The notes under the pieces: generated by a model | What the model was told of the DNA's origin: nothing | The model's database searches: none | What the model saw: only the letters and a program-made list of their open reading frames with translations | Shown here: piece by piece, positions 41,958 through 42,302 of the stretch | How positions within the stretch are numbered: position 1 is the first letter of the stretch | Layout of the letters: every line of letters starts with the position of its first letter | Program-made: the position numbers and the translations under genes | Assembly (NCBI RefSeq): GCF_003236395.1 | Contig: NZ_POUD01000053.1 | Coordinates: 1-42,302, forward strand | Origin: Nonomuraea aridisoli | GTDB taxonomy: Bacteria; Actinomycetota; Actinomycetes; Streptosporangiales; Streptosporangiaceae | Direction: 5' to 3' | DNA length: 42,302 nt

Positions 41958-42257
41958 GTGCCGACCTACCAGTACGCCTGCAATGACTGTGGTGAGCAGC
42001 TCGAGGTCGTTCAGAAGTTCACCGACGATGCGTTGACGGTCTGCCCCAACTGCCAGGGCAACCTGCGGAAGGTGTTCTCCGCCGTCGGCATCGTCTTCAA
42101 GGGCTCTGGCTTCTACCGCACCGACAATCGCTCGTCGTCGACCTCTTCGTCCTCGTCGTCCGCTTCCTCTTCTTCCTCGAAGTCGACGGAGAGCAAGTCG
42201 TCGTCCGACTCGGGTACGTCCACCCCGGCCGCCGCTCCGGCCGCCGCCTCCAACTGA
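41958..42257 (+). CDS. FmdB-type zinc-ribbon protein, probable Ruc-like chaperone
   Basis: This encodes 99 aa from GTG 41958, fixed by AAGGAGGAG at 41946-41954. The N-terminal FmdB zinc ribbon carries CNDCG (about 9-13) and CPNC (about 35-38), followed by VGIVFKGSGFYRTD. The C-terminal 45 residues are almost all Ser, Ala, Lys and Thr and should be disordered. Size, fold and a disordered tail match Mycobacterium tuberculosis Ruc (Rv0991c), a redox-regulated chaperone whose gene is under HrcA control. The gene order (galU, cyclo-ligase, Ruc) is the same there apart from the antiporter inserted here. Function is inferred from that synteny. Confidence 0.88.
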   Translation: MPTYQYACNDCGEQLEVVQKFTDDALTVCPNCQGNLRKVFSAVGIVFKGSGFYRTDNRSSSTSSSSSSASSSSSKSTESKSSSDSGTSTPAAAPAAASN

Positions 42258-42302
42258 CCCTTCCCTCGGGTCCCGGCACACGCCGACCTCCCGCCCCCGG
42301 GG

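Noticed and set aside
42130..42250. Serine-rich coding tail as a possible frameshift artefact
   Set aside because: Low-complexity C-terminal tails are normal for actinobacterial FmdB/Ruc proteins, and the frame ends in a proper stop.

Overview
The window is high-GC (about 70%) DNA of a mycelial actinomycete, most likely order Streptosporangiales (a Nonomuraea- or Streptosporangium-like genome). The evidence is the strongly GC-biased third codon position, frequent GTG starts, a furA-katG pair, a short MreB-like protein beside a TraR/DksA zinc-finger protein, and a right-hand block (glpR, rimJ, mog, moaC, glp/moeA, galU, a folate cyclo-ligase and a FmdB/Ruc protein) whose gene order matches Mycobacterium and Streptomyces. 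The genus is inferred from recall only.

Layout. (1) 0.1-9.3 kb: a six-gene minus-strand operon (MFS transporter, DHPON-hydrolase-like alpha/beta hydrolase, isochorismatase-type amidase, ACMSD-like amidohydrolase, aldehyde dehydrogenase, hydantoinase/allantoinase-like amidohydrolase). Every junction overlaps. It is divergent from an asparaginase-like gene and a GntR/FCD regulator, across a 99-bp region holding a dyad over a TTGACG-N17-TATAGG promoter. It reads as a catabolic locus for a nitrogen-containing, probably ring-opened, substrate that I cannot name. (2) 9.4-12.6 kb: katG flanked by two FurA-type regulators, one of them in the classical furA-katG arrangement with a probable leaderless promoter. 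(3) 12.7-17.3 kb: a DadA-like oxidase, a PucR regulator, a TraR/DksA protein, a short MreB-like protein and a small membrane protein. (4) 17.4-20.6 kb: a UvrA-like ABC ATPase of drug-resistance type divergent from a WYL regulator. (5) 20.6-24.8 kb: a secreted 1348-aa GH2 glycosidase behind a perfect LacI-type palindrome, with discoidin modules inserted in permuted order. (6) 24.8-35.1 kb: an accessory region with a DinB protein, two MFS exporters, an ECF41 sigma factor with its carboxymuconolactone-decarboxylase partner (both with matching candidate promoters), a TetR/NmrA/SnoaL-like cluster, and a concentration of broken genes (phosphotransferase, DUF6461-like, IS3 remnant, integrase remnant). 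(7) 35.2-42.3 kb: tRNA-Ala(CGC), then the conserved core block, ending in a FmdB/Ruc chaperone gene preceded by a CIRCE-like element.

The tRNA gene with an integrase remnant converging on its 3' end separates the accessory region on the left from the conserved block on the right, so it is probably an old integration site. The least described items are the coupled catabolic operon, the permuted discoidin insertion in the GH2 enzyme, the ECF41 promoter pair and the CIRCE-Ruc arrangement. All functions are inferred from sequence motifs and gene context read by eye; no database search was run.
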